This document shows positions 45,475-54,318 of a DNA stretch of 64,000 nucleotides, piece after piece. Numbering within the stretch: the stretch's first letter is position 1; each line of letters opens with the position of its first letter. Below the pieces are notes generated by a model. The model ran no database searches, was not told the DNA's origin, and saw nothing but the letters and a program-made list of their open reading frames with translations. The DNA lies in the NCBI RefSeq assembly GCF_003111625.1, contig NZ_MZGS01000027.1, positions 1 to 64,000 of the forward strand, written 5' to 3'. The DNA comes from Methanobrevibacter thaueri (lineage in GTDB: Archaea; Methanobacteriota; Methanobacteria; Methanobacteriales; Methanobacteriaceae). The position numbers and the translations under genes are program-made.

Positions 45475-46731
45475 CTAAATCACATCTACCTTCATGATTT
45501 CTCTTAAAACAGCCGTAGCATAAGAACCCTTGTTTATTGAAAACTCACATAGGACTCCCTCGTCTGTTGCCTGTGCACTGGCATCCCACACCTGGAATCT
45601 CATGGAACGTCTGAGACCATGGCTTCCTAAACGAGGCATTTTTGGAACTTCAAAGTCGCTTTTCTCCAAATTATATTTCTTCAATACATTCTCTTCCATT
45701 TCCCCAACGGCTCCGCCTGCAAATGGGACCTTTGTTCCATATAACGGACATGTCGGGTTGGCTTCGAAGCTGTCCATCAGTTCCTGATACTCTTCCGGAG
45801 TCTTTTCATAAACAATGTGTTCCTCATTATCAATTATGATGTCACCAGGAATATACTTGTCTATTCCCATTGCAACCCTGTTGCTTACGGCCTCATTGAA
45901 TAGGTAAGACTGATATGCATGAACAAACATTCTCTGCAATGGCTTTGGAAGAGCATATAACGCATTCTTATATGATTTTTCAGTCAATTCGCCTTTCTTT
46001 GAATCCTTAATCAATTCGCGAATCATCATCTTTTCGTATCTCATTCCCTTGCCCATCAAGTTCAGGGATTCCTCAAGGTTACCGTCATCATATGCCTGTC
46101 TTGCCTTCTGGTTTTCCTCATGCTCCTCTTCTGATGGGTTTCCGATGTACCTTCCGACAGCCTTTTCAAGGTCATTTTCAATCAATGCCTCTCCGACCAG
46201 ATGAGTGTTGGTTCTAGGCTTGCCGAATCTCTGCCAACCGAAGTAGTTGGGAACTCCTGTGGTTTGCAATTCCTTTAGAACCTCATTTGCGATGTTGGCT
46301 GACTCTTCAATATCATCCAAATCCCTAATTAAGATTTTGAATTTATTTCCCTTAAGCTGACCCATCCTAAGCTTTTTGCGGCCTCTGACTACCTTTAAAA
46401 AATCAGTTTTATAAATGTCCAAATCCTTGACCTGCTGCATCTGCTTCTCTGAATCCATATTGGAAATGCAAATCCACTGTCTGGTCAAGGCCTTCTTGTC
46501 CTTCATTCCGGCAAAGCCCATCCTTTTTCTTGAGATGTGCAGGTCTCTTGAAATGTCCAGGACAACATCAAGTGTGGTCCTTCCAAGCTTTTCAATCCAG
46601 ATGTAAACGTTTGGACCCTCACCGGATGGAATGACTTCAGGAATTTCTTCAACGTAAAAATCTTCATATTGGTTTCTAATTGTTCCACCAATACCCTTTT
46701 GAGAAGTTACATAAGTATTAGCATTTAACAT
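45475..46731 (-). CDS. truD: tRNA pseudouridine synthase D
   Basis: 418 residues from ATG 46731 after CGTGATATT. The longer frame runs back through the tRNA-Arg gene and is not real. TruD converts U13 of tRNAs to pseudouridine. Motifs: RNQYEDFYVEEIPE, GFAGMKDKKALTRQWICI with the catalytic Asp, PNYFGWQRFG, VHAYQSYLFNEAVSNR and LPRLGSHGLRRS-like MPRLGSHGLRR. It sits 19 bases downstream of the tRNA gene and leads the operon truD - zinc-ribbon - DUF126 - amidohydrolase - nitroreductase. Confidence 0.94.
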   Translation of the reverse strand: MLNANTYVTSQKGIGGTIRNQYEDFYVEEIPEVIPSGEGPNVYIWIEKLGRTTLDVVLDISRDLHISRKRMGFAGMKDKKALTRQWICISNMDSEKQMQQVKDLDIYKTDFLKVVRGRKKLRMGQLKGNKFKILIRDLDDIEESANIANEVLKELQTTGVPNYFGWQRFGKPRTNTHLVGEALIENDLEKAVGRYIGNPSEEEHEENQKARQAYDDGNLEESLNLMGKGMRYEKMMIRELIKDSKKGELTEKSYKNALYALPKPLQRMFVHAYQSYLFNEAVSNRVAMGIDKYIPGDIIIDNEEHIVYEKTPEEYQELMDSFEANPTCPLYGTKVPFAGGAVGEMEENVLKKYNLEKSDFEVPKMPRLGSHGLRRSMRFQVWDASAQATDEGVLCEFSINKGSYATAVLREIMKVDVI

Positions 46732-46750
46732 AATATCACGGAAATTATAA

Positions 46751-46824
46751 TGCCCTGGCCGGGATTTGAACCCGGGGAATGGGATCCGCAGTCCCATGTG
46801 TTATCCAAACTACACCACCAGGGC
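46751..46824 (-). tRNA. tRNA-Arg (GCG)
   Basis: Minus-strand cloverleaf: acceptor GCCCTGG/CCAGGGC, D stem GTGT/ACAC, anticodon stem TGGGA/TCCCA with loop CTGCGGA (anticodon GCG, with G37), T stem CCGGG/CCCGG with loop TTCAAAT, discriminator A. It reads CGC/CGU. CCA is not encoded. TTAAATACTATAAAAAT upstream (46851-46867) is a likely TATA region. Confidence 0.9.
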
Positions 46825-46874
46825 CGACAAAATAAGATAACAATTATCTTTAAGATTTTTATAGTATTTAATAA

Positions 46875-47312
46875 TTACCATGTTGATAATGTGAATGAAT
46901 AATCCCCATAGGTCCTTGTGGCTACAGAAACATTTTCCGCATCATCATATTTTCCCTTTGATGCCAGCACCTCATCATTCAAAACGTTGCTTTCAACTAA
47001 CCTATAGTTTTCAAGATCATAGGAATCTAACCTGTCCCTTGAAATTTTAGAAACCTCCCTTACGGATTCCTTTGAGTTTTCGCCCTCCTTTAGAATGCCT
47101 GAGATTTCACTGATGAAACTCTTATCCTGGAAATCTATCCTACCGCTTAAAAGCTCCATTACATCCTGTGCCGTTCGAATATCTCTTGATTCATAGGAAT
47201 ATTCATGTGTAGGCATTGTTACTGTGGTGTTAATGGCCAAAAAAACAATTAAAAGCAAAACCACTGCAAGTATTGCATCAATCAAATAAAATGAACCCTT
47301 ATTGTCTAACAT
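46875..47312 (-). CDS. pilin-like secreted protein
   Basis: 145 residues. The start LDNKGSFYLIDAILAVVLLLIVFLAI splits into a short polar leader ending in KG and a continuous hydrophobic helix, like type IV pilin or pseudopilin precursors cut after the Gly, although the usual Glu at +5 is replaced (Ile, with Asp next). The remainder is a soluble domain of helices and a C-terminal beta part. No family recognised; no pilus assembly genes are near. Confidence 0.6.
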   Translation of the reverse strand: MLDNKGSFYLIDAILAVVLLLIVFLAINTTVTMPTHEYSYESRDIRTAQDVMELLSGRIDFQDKSFISEISGILKEGENSKESVREVSKISRDRLDSYDLENYRLVESNVLNDEVLASKGKYDDAENVSVATRTYGDYSFTLSTW

Positions 47313-47398
47313 GGATTAAAATTGAACGTTAGATTAAATAAAAAATAGTGAAGTGCGATTGCATGATTTTGTGTAAAATCGCACCTTAAGAATTGAAA

Positions 47399-48763
47399 CT
47401 AGTTTGATCGGATATAGTCTATGACCTTATCCTTTTTGGCAATTGCAGCATCTGAAGCCTTTTGAACCTTTTCCTTCATCTCTTCAAAGTCTTCAGGGGT
47501 TGTATCTCCAACCAGTTTTTTGATTTTGGTATATGCCGCTTCCCTGAACAATGGGACCAGCTTTTCATTTGAACCGTCTTCCTTGACCAGAATAGGTTCT
47601 CCTGAATTGTTGACCTCACCTATTTCAGATATTACAACATCATATTTGCCGACAGCCTTTTTGATATCACCGACGATTTCTGGAGGCACAATAAGCATCA
47701 ATGAATCGGTTGAAACTCCCAATGGATCGATGTTTAATGTCTCAAGCATGTTTAAAACATTCGGAGCAACCATGTCCCTGATTTCCTTTTCATAAAACTC
47801 AAGGCCCACACCGGTTGTGTTTGATATCTCATGGGCATCGCCTCTAAGTCCGCCATTGGTTACGTCAGTCATCGCATGGACATCCTTCACGAGATCTGAT
47901 TCAAAAAGCGCATGTGAAGCCTGAACGAAGTTTACGTTCATTGTATCCCACACAACATCAAAGAAACCGTTGTACAGTGCTGTAGTTGTTATTGTTCCTC
48001 CTCCTGAACCTTCAGTCAAAAGGATTACATCGCCTTCGGTCGCTCCTTTTCTTGCTGTTGGAGGATATGGTGAAACTCCCACGCTTCCAACGGCTGAAAC
48101 GAACCTGTCTCCCAAAACCATGTCTCCACCGACACGCAAGGTACTTCCGGCCACAATAGGAACGTCAACTAGCTCTGAAACTGCAGCAACACCTGCTGTA
48201 AAGTCGAATATCTTTGCAACATCCCCGTCGTCTGCAAGGTGGACGTCACTTAAGATAGCGACTGGGTCTGCACCCATAACACAAACGTCCCTTAATGTTG
48301 CTCTTGTAACGTGAAAACCACCTAAAAATGGATATTCACTTAATCTTGAATGAATTCCGTCAACTGCGGTTGTTATGTAAACCTCATCATTTTTGACTGG
48401 TGCCTTAACCACTCCACCGTCGTCCTGTTCTGACGGATTGACCAATGAGGCAGTATTGGTTGATGATACGATTTCAGCGATTTTCCTGTGGACAAAAAAG
48501 TCTCCGGCTCCACGGGAACCCACTCCCATCTCGCCCATCAATACATCAGCCTTATTTACATTAGCTATTTCCTTTAAAAATTCATCATCGCTTTCCTGCA
48601 ATTTTAAAGTTGTTGAAACCTCATCAATTACAGCCTTTGCCATTTCAACTGAATTGTCTTGTGAAATGTTTTTATACTCTCTAATACGAACTGCTAAAAT
48701 ATCTGCTAAATCTTCATATGAGTAATCGTCAATTCTAGCCCTTACAAATCCTTCGATATCCAT
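47399..48763 (-). CDS. AIR-synthase-related (PurM/HypE-like) protein
   Basis: 454 residues. N-terminal helical region of about 75 residues, then the PurM fold: GMGSRGAGDFFVHRK-like GVGSRGAGDF, VYITTAVDGIHSRL, RDVCVMGADPVAILSDVHLA, VPIVAGSTLRVGG, GDVILLTEGSGGG, AMTDVTNGGLRGDAHEIS and VSTDSLMLIVPPE. ATP-binding proteins of this group include PurM, ThiL, SelD and HypE. Length and N-terminus match none of these. It follows hisH by 3 bases and cfbD before that. A role beside F430 or histidine synthesis is only a suggestion from context. Confidence 0.8.
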   Translation of the reverse strand: MDIEGFVRARIDDYSYEDLADILAVRIREYKNISQDNSVEMAKAVIDEVSTTLKLQESDDEFLKEIANVNKADVLMGEMGVGSRGAGDFFVHRKIAEIVSSTNTASLVNPSEQDDGGVVKAPVKNDEVYITTAVDGIHSRLSEYPFLGGFHVTRATLRDVCVMGADPVAILSDVHLADDGDVAKIFDFTAGVAAVSELVDVPIVAGSTLRVGGDMVLGDRFVSAVGSVGVSPYPPTARKGATEGDVILLTEGSGGGTITTTALYNGFFDVVWDTMNVNFVQASHALFESDLVKDVHAMTDVTNGGLRGDAHEISNTTGVGLEFYEKEIRDMVAPNVLNMLETLNIDPLGVSTDSLMLIVPPEIVGDIKKAVGKYDVVISEIGEVNNSGEPILVKEDGSNEKLVPLFREAAYTKIKKLVGDTTPEDFEEMKEKVQKASDAAIAKKDKVIDYIRSN

Positions 48764-48766
48764 TGT

Positions 48767-49363
48767 CTATATCTCCAAGTTAGTGAAATTTTTTAAGATT
48801 TTTAATCCTGCCTTACTGCTTTTTTCTGGGTGGAACTGTGTTGAGAACAAATTGTTTTGACTTAAGCTTGCCACAACACTGTTTCCATATTCACAAGTTC
48901 CTGCGATGATTTCATCATCATCGGGAATTACATGATAAGAGTGAACAAAATAAAAGTATTCGCCATCTATTCCTTCCAAGATTGGTGAATCATTGGTGAC
49001 ATTCAACCTATTCCATCCCATGTGAGGTATTTTAACGCCTTCCGGCAATTTTTCCACATGCCCCTTGAATAAATCGAGTCCTTTTACACCAGGTGATTCC
49101 TCACTTGAGGTCATCAGCACCTGCTGGCCAAGACAAACGCCCAAAAAGGGTTTATCATCATCTACATGCTCAAATATTACGTCCTTGAAGGGTTCCAGAT
49201 TTTCCATTGCGCTTCCAAATGCTCCGACACCAGGCAAAACAAGGTAATCGCTGTTGGCGATTGTTTCCTTATCGTCAGTTATCTGAAAATCGGCACCTAT
49301 CTTTTTGAATCCGTTTGATATGCTTTTCAAGTTTCCGCTTTTGTAATCAATAATCGTTATCAT
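48767..49363 (-). CDS. hisH: imidazole glycerol phosphate synthase, glutaminase subunit
   Basis: 198 residues from ATG 49363; the longer frame lies inside cfbD. Class I amidotransferase with IIDYKSGNLKSI, LPGVGAFGSAM, nucleophile Cys in FLGVCLGQQVLM and the His-Glu pair in STQFHPEKSS. It supplies ammonia to HisF in histidine synthesis. Its ATG overlaps the stop codon of cfbD, so translation is coupled. Confidence 0.95.
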   Translation of the reverse strand: MITIIDYKSGNLKSISNGFKKIGADFQITDDKETIANSDYLVLPGVGAFGSAMENLEPFKDVIFEHVDDDKPFLGVCLGQQVLMTSSEESPGVKGLDLFKGHVEKLPEGVKIPHMGWNRLNVTNDSPILEGIDGEYFYFVHSYHVIPDDDEIIAGTCEYGNSVVASLSQNNLFSTQFHPEKSSKAGLKILKNFTNLEI

Positions 49364-50445
49364 TAGTCCAACCATCCAATAGCTGATCTGATCATACCGC
49401 CAAAGTCTGAAAATACTATTTCATCGGTACCAAGTGTTTTTGAGTGTGCATCAAGCTCTGCAACAACATGAGTGTAGCCCAAGTCCCTGAGCGGTTCAAC
49501 AAGACGTGGCCCATCTGTCACTGCAACGGATTCCACATCAAAGTCCTCAATCGGAAATGCATGTGGAACACCGAACACGACAATCATGTCCAAATCCTTG
49601 TCCTTCAAATATTCGGCTGCATTGTTGGCTGTTATCGGATATTCATCGAGACCTCCTGTGATGAATTCAGGCTCGATATCCAATTGGCTCTTGATATTCA
49701 CCGCATGTTGCCTTATTCTTGGCAAACCGATATTCTCATCCAAATTGGCTACGAAAATAGGTTTATTGTCAGGATTTATTTCCTTATAATCGAAATTAAT
49801 GATGTCTGCGAATAGATATGATGTTTCCTTTTTAACGTTGAGAACAAAGGCCACTTTCTTATCATCCTTCAATGCCTTTACAACGGTCTTTGCAACTGAT
49901 TCCTTTGAATCGCCGAAGTTTGGCTTGATGTATTTTCCCTGTGCCATTCCACGGGTTTTTTCAACTTCAGTTGCCTTTTCAAGCATTTCAATTTGTCTGT
50001 CTGCCTCTTCTCTTGTAATAACACCACATTCCACAGCGGCATCCAATACCATGATTGCCCCAACGGTATTGTCTCCTTCACCGGATCCTCCATGTGATTC
50101 AACCGGAATGACTGTGCACGGCAAATCTGCAGTTGCAATAGCTTCCTTTAAATCCTCACCTATAATCATGCTGGCACAGGTACCAGCAATACCCATCAGT
50201 TTTGGTTTAAACAAATCATAAGCTTCCGTTAAGGTTTCAACTAATTTTTCGCCCGCACCCAATATGAAATCGTTTTCGGACATTCCTGTAGTTACTACTC
50301 GAACCCCATCACCTTCTAAAAGTCTGGCTGTTCTAAAGCAGCAGCCTGTAGGGCCATGCATGACAATGACATCTACATTCATATCCCTTAACGTGTAAAG
50401 AGTGGCCGCAATTGGACTTGGTCTTGGATGTATAATTTTTATCAC
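49363..50445 (-). CDS. cfbD: Ni-sirohydrochlorin a,c-diamide reductive cyclase, catalytic subunit
   Basis: 360 residues. NifD-like component that with CfbC (NifH-like) performs the six-electron reduction and cyclisation to seco-F430 in coenzyme F430 synthesis. Signatures: [37 protein letters not shown] (cluster Cys), [15 protein letters not shown] (cluster Cys) and [15 protein letters not shown]. cfbC is not in this window. First gene of cfbD-hisH-AIR-synthase-like; GATAAAAATTATACATCC at the start shows no strong ribosome-binding site other than GGTGATAAA. Confidence 0.92.
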   Translation of the reverse strand: MIKIIHPRPSPIAATLYTLRDMNVDVIVMHGPTGCCFRTARLLEGDGVRVVTTGMSENDFILGAGEKLVETLTEAYDLFKPKLMGIAGTCASMIIGEDLKEAIATADLPCTVIPVESHGGSGEGDNTVGAIMVLDAAVECGVITREEADRQIEMLEKATEVEKTRGMAQGKYIKPNFGDSKESVAKTVVKALKDDKKVAFVLNVKKETSYLFADIINFDYKEINPDNKPIFVANLDENIGLPRIRQHAVNIKSQLDIEPEFITGGLDEYPITANNAAEYLKDKDLDMIVVFGVPHAFPIEDFDVESVAVTDGPRLVEPLRDLGYTHVVAELDAHSKTLGTDEIVFSDFGGMIRSAIGWLD

Positions 50446-50512
50446 CTATTAATTTAATAAGTAAATATTTTAAATTCTTAGTTAATATAATTATTTAAGG
50501 GGAGATATTATT

Positions 50513-50911
50513 ATGAAACTTGACAAACAAATTCTAGAAGAGAAAATCAGAAAACACAGGGAAACAAAAAGCTGCTCCGAATCAACCCTTATGGGACTTT
50601 GTGAGACTGCAGAAGCGGACATAACAACAGAACAGATGACAAAACTGGCCTGCGGATTTGCAGGTGGAATGGGCGGAACATTCGATGAAGGAACCTGCGG
50701 TGCAGTGACCGGCGCATTGATGGCAAACGGAATTCTTAATGATGAACCTGCAGTTATCAAGGCCAATGCCAAAGAGATTTTCAACACATTCAAAGAGGAA
50801 TATGGAACCGTGCGCTGCGACAAGATAACTGACCATGGAAAGGACAAGTCTCCATGTGTTGACTGCTGCGTTTTCATTGCAAATAAAGTGGCAGATTTGC
50901 TTGATGAGTGA
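50513..50911 (+). CDS. C_GCAxxG_C_C family protein
   Basis: 132 residues. The conserved Cys pattern of PF09719 is present: KSCSESTLMGLCE, CGFAGGMGGTFDEGTCGAVTGAL, TVRCDKITDHG and SPCVDCC. The family is thought to bind a metal or redox cofactor and is common in anaerobes; function is not established. Single plus-strand gene with GGGGAGATATTATTATG. Divergent from cfbD and convergent with the DUF89 gene. Confidence 0.88.
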   Translation: MKLDKQILEEKIRKHRETKSCSESTLMGLCETAEADITTEQMTKLACGFAGGMGGTFDEGTCGAVTGALMANGILNDEPAVIKANAKEIFNTFKEEYGTVRCDKITDHGKDKSPCVDCCVFIANKVADLLDE

Positions 50912-50923
50912 ATGGCTGGAAAA

Positions 50924-51796
50924 TCATAATTTCTTTAAAACAAAGGATTCGACATCAACATCAAGATTTTTAGAAATAGGCTTGCATTTAGAGCAAAGCA
51001 GTGAAAAAACATCCTTGCCCTTCAAATTCATTTCAGTCAAGCCTTCGTAGTTTGCCATTCCTTTGGACACTATGAAATTGCTTTCTTGGAATCTCCTTTT
51101 GAAGTCCCTTGAAATCATCTCCTTTACGATTCCGCCGGAATCGCTTCCGACAGTGATGATTTCTGCAATTTCATCCAAACCCACATCAATGGCTTCCTTC
51201 AGGCATGCATCGTTTACGATAGGGCCACTTTTAACAACCACCACCACATCAACACCATATTCCATTATCTTTTCAATCAATAACCTGTCGAAAACTATTT
51301 CACCGGCGTTATCGACCAGGTAGAGAACCTCATCATGAGAATTCAAAGCCTTTTCAAATTCCTCAATGTCATTAATGACAAGATTCCTGTTCAGATTATC
51401 CTCAATTAATTTTTTAAAATCAGTATTGATGTTATAAACTCCAAAATCAAGTATATTACCCACAATAGCCACTTTAACATAAGTCTCTAAACTGTCATTG
51501 CTTTTTAGAATATTATTTACCTTTGGCATTAAGGACAAGGCAATTTCATTGCTCATTTCCTTTTGATTGAAATATGCATCTGCACAATTGGTTTGCTTTT
51601 TAATGTACTGGTTCACTTCTGTCGCTAACTTGTTGGGCTGTGAATCTTTACCAAAGTTCTCCGCCATGTGCTTGATGCAGTTTTGCATTAATTCAAACTT
51701 CAAAGTCTCATCATCACATGACAAATCAATGACTTCCTTCACTTGCCTCAAAATGCAGGCTCCGCATTCAAAATAGGATTTGATGATATCACCCAA
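50924..51796 (-). CDS. DUF89 damage-control phosphatase-like protein
   Basis: 290 residues. DUF89/ARMT1-like family: ECGACILRQVKEVID at the N-terminus, GNILDFGVYNI, metal-site VLYLVDNAGEIVFDRLLIEK, VVVVKSGPIVNDAC, GLDEIAEIITVGSDSGGI, FIVSKGMANYEGL and a final CSKCKPIS. Characterised members are metal-dependent phosphatases that remove phosphate from damaged sugar phosphates. The exact substrate is unknown. It lies 2 bases downstream of the MATE gene. Confidence 0.88.
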   Translation of the reverse strand: MGDIIKSYFECGACILRQVKEVIDLSCDDETLKFELMQNCIKHMAENFGKDSQPNKLATEVNQYIKKQTNCADAYFNQKEMSNEIALSLMPKVNNILKSNDSLETYVKVAIVGNILDFGVYNINTDFKKLIEDNLNRNLVINDIEEFEKALNSHDEVLYLVDNAGEIVFDRLLIEKIMEYGVDVVVVVKSGPIVNDACLKEAIDVGLDEIAEIITVGSDSGGIVKEMISRDFKRRFQESNFIVSKGMANYEGLTEMNLKGKDVFSLLCSKCKPISKNLDVDVESFVLKKL

Positions 51797-51798
51797 GA

Positions 51799-53175
51799 TT
51801 ATTGGTCGGACTGCCCCTCCATAACCGGCTTTAACTTTCTTATTGTGTATCTGGCATATGTGTAGTTTAGAATGGATGCGATTATCCTACCGACTGCAAG
51901 ACCTATCCAAATACCAGTCAAACCCCAATTAAAGACGATTCCAAAGAGGTAAGTGAAACTTACTGTGAAAATCAGCTCTCTTATGATTGTCCAGGCAAGG
52001 CTTGTTGTTCCACGGCCGATTCCCTGATAGAAAAAGCTTGAAGGCATTCCAATACCGACCAGCAATAATCCGAATGAAGCTATTCTTAAGAAGTTAGTGA
52101 TTTCTGGGATTAGTGGCGCAGTGTCTGGAGTGTATGCGAAAATCAAGGCCAATTGTGGTGCGAAAATTACTAAAATAAGCATTATAGCAAGTGCAACCAA
52201 TGTTGCAAACTTGGTACCGAAAGCGTGGGTCCTTGAGAGATATTCCCAGTTTCTGGCTCCAAAGGCGCTTCCGCTAACGGCCGCAACCGCACTACCGATA
52301 GCTGTGAGAGGCATTATTCCAAAGAGATATAGCCTTTGGCCTGAAGTGAATGCGGCAATACCATACTCTCCTCCGATGGATGAGATGAACATCAGATAGA
52401 AGCTCATTGCAAGTGACATCATGAACATGTCCAGGGATGCCGGTATTCCCACCTTCAAGATGTCTCGGGCAATTGCATGTTCAAACTGGAACCCCTTAAG
52501 GTTTACATCGACATAAGTGTCCTTCTTGATTAAGATCCAGTACATTATGACGCTTGCAGAACCTACTGAACTTACGATTGTTGCAAGGGATGCTCCTGCT
52601 GAACCTAGACCCAATACATAAATAAAAAGCGGATCCAGGATGAAATTTAAAACGACTGACACTATCATGGCGTACATTGCCCTTTTCATGTCTCCTTCCC
52701 CACGGAGAATTCCGCTTCCGCCGTTGGCAAACATGAACGCAAATAAACCCAAAAATAGTGGAGTTCCATACTTCATTGCCTCAACTAATGATTGTCCACT
52801 TGCACCATAGGTTTTGAGTAACGGTTCCTGTATGACAAGTAGAATCAAAGTCAATGCTACGGATGCTATTAAAAATATGAATAGAGAGTGTGTTGCCGAT
52901 TTGCTTGCGCCCTCATGGTTTCTTGCACCAACCGCACGGCTGATGCTGCTTGTGGCACCGTTTCCAAGTCCTACACTGAAACCGTTTAGAATCATGAATA
53001 TCGGTGTCACAAAACCAATTCCAGCAATAGCTGCCTGTCCAAGTCCTGCAACCCATATACCGTCGACAATATTGTAGGATGCAGTTAAAAGCATTGATAT
53101 CATGATTGGAATCGCAAGTTTTCGAACGGCAATTTCGGGTTCCCCTCTCATCAATTCAACATTTTTATTGGCCAT
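51799..53175 (-). CDS. MATE-family multidrug/metabolite exporter
   Basis: 458 residues from ATG 53175 after AAGTGAAATTT; the GTG at 53184 is within the binding site. Twelve predicted transmembrane helices in two MatE halves: RKLAIPIMISMLLTASYNIV, DGIWVAGLGQAAIAGIGFVTP, NGASSTSRAVGA-like GNGATSSISRAVGARNHE in the first half, GIPASLDMFMMSLAMSFYLM and PLTAIGSAVAAVSGSAFGA in the second. Na+- or H+-driven export; substrate unknown. Confidence 0.92.
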   Translation of the reverse strand: MANKNVELMRGEPEIAVRKLAIPIMISMLLTASYNIVDGIWVAGLGQAAIAGIGFVTPIFMILNGFSVGLGNGATSSISRAVGARNHEGASKSATHSLFIFLIASVALTLILLVIQEPLLKTYGASGQSLVEAMKYGTPLFLGLFAFMFANGGSGILRGEGDMKRAMYAMIVSVVLNFILDPLFIYVLGLGSAGASLATIVSSVGSASVIMYWILIKKDTYVDVNLKGFQFEHAIARDILKVGIPASLDMFMMSLAMSFYLMFISSIGGEYGIAAFTSGQRLYLFGIMPLTAIGSAVAAVSGSAFGARNWEYLSRTHAFGTKFATLVALAIMLILVIFAPQLALIFAYTPDTAPLIPEITNFLRIASFGLLLVGIGMPSSFFYQGIGRGTTSLAWTIIRELIFTVSFTYLFGIVFNWGLTGIWIGLAVGRIIASILNYTYARYTIRKLKPVMEGQSDQ

Positions 53176-53261
53176 AAATTTCACTTAAATCAAATTCTAT
53201 ATAACTATTATTTTTTTAAAATTTATAAGACTATTGCAAATACATATATGTATAGAAAAAT

Positions 53262-53277
53262 TCAAAGTATATTTAAA
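53262..53277 (+). promoter_or_regulatory. TATA-type promoter, transcript nearly leaderless
   Basis: AAAGTATATTTAAAAA lies about 25-30 bases before ATG 53297, so transcription should begin within a few bases of the start codon. Confidence 0.35.
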
Positions 53278-53296
53278 AAAACATCAATGTGTGAAT

Positions 53297-54313
53297 ATGA
53301 ATCAGACAGACGAATTCTACGAGGACATGGAAAAGTGCGAGATTCCACTTACCCATATTGAAAAGGGAATAACCGACCCTACATTAAAGCCAATTGATGA
53401 ATTATATGGGGCGGCGGATGTTTTAAGTGTGGAAAACGCCAAGAAGCATCAGCGCAACCTATGGCTATTGTCATTTTTTGGAACCCTTGTTGCTATTTTC
53501 TTCCTTCTATATGATGAAGCGGAATTGCACTGGCTTATTTTTGGCTGTATAATGGTCATTCTGATTATATTCTACATTAACAAATTAGCAGAGCGCACTG
53601 AATGCCATAGGAAATACCTGCAGTACAGACTGCTGGCAGAATCACTTCGTGTCCAGTACTTCCTTTCAAAAGCGGGCATAGACAAGAATGTGGGAGACAT
53701 CATGCCATGGTTCGTTAAGAAGGATGTTCCATGGATTAGAGAAGTGTTGAAAACAGTACCCCCGGTGAATACAAATGAAAAAAGACATATTATAAATTGC
53801 TGGATCAGGGATCAGATGAAATATCATCAAAAGGCGCTTAATAGGACAACAATCCAAAAACAAAGGGACAAGCGCATTTCCCGTAGAGTGCTTTATATAA
53901 CACTTGCCACTTACATTATAGCGTTGCTGTTTGAGATTTACGTTTTTGCAACGCCTGGAGAGATACACTACAATCTGCTGGCTCCGGTCTTGAAAACATT
54001 GAATGACTGGGGAATAATGCTTTCCTATTCCCAGACTGAAATGATTCGTGCGATTTTGAAAATCATACTTGGTACAATGTCTGCAGCAACCCTGTTTACC
54101 GGAAGTTATTATGGGAAAATGTCCCTGTCCCTTACCATCGAGGACCACAGAAGGATGGCCATGCTGTATGAAAAAGCCGAAAACAAGATTGTTCAGAATG
54201 GCGGAGAGGAAAACGAAGATTTGATTTTATCCCTGGCTCATGAATTTTTAATTGAAAACAGTACCTGGTATGCTTACCAAAAGAAAAACCAACCTAGCTT
54301 AACCTTTGAATAA
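53297..54313 (+). CDS. four-helix membrane protein resembling SLATT/2TM effector modules
   Basis: 338 residues from ATG 53297; the frame opens at 53234 but a TATA box lies in that extension. Two helix pairs (residues 55-72, 79-97 and 198-217, 252-271) are separated by a soluble helical part. Conserved-looking motifs: ECHRKYLQYRLLAESLRVQYFLSKAG after the first pair and DHRRMAMLYEKAE / AHEFLIENSTWY after the second. These match, from memory, the C-terminal membrane part of bacterial proteins that fuse TIR, RyR or SLOG sensors to a SLATT-like 2TM effector. No sensor domain is fused here, only about 50 acidic residues. Confidence 0.6.
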   Translation: MNQTDEFYEDMEKCEIPLTHIEKGITDPTLKPIDELYGAADVLSVENAKKHQRNLWLLSFFGTLVAIFFLLYDEAELHWLIFGCIMVILIIFYINKLAERTECHRKYLQYRLLAESLRVQYFLSKAGIDKNVGDIMPWFVKKDVPWIREVLKTVPPVNTNEKRHIINCWIRDQMKYHQKALNRTTIQKQRDKRISRRVLYITLATYIIALLFEIYVFATPGEIHYNLLAPVLKTLNDWGIMLSYSQTEMIRAILKIILGTMSAATLFTGSYYGKMSLSLTIEDHRRMAMLYEKAENKIVQNGGEENEDLILSLAHEFLIENSTWYAYQKKNQPSLTFE

Positions 54314-54318
54314 TAAAA

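Noticed and set aside
46732-46797. N-terminal extension of TruD (GLRIPFPGFKSRPGH)
   Set aside because: It is the translated 3' half of tRNA-Arg; the real start is ATG 46731.
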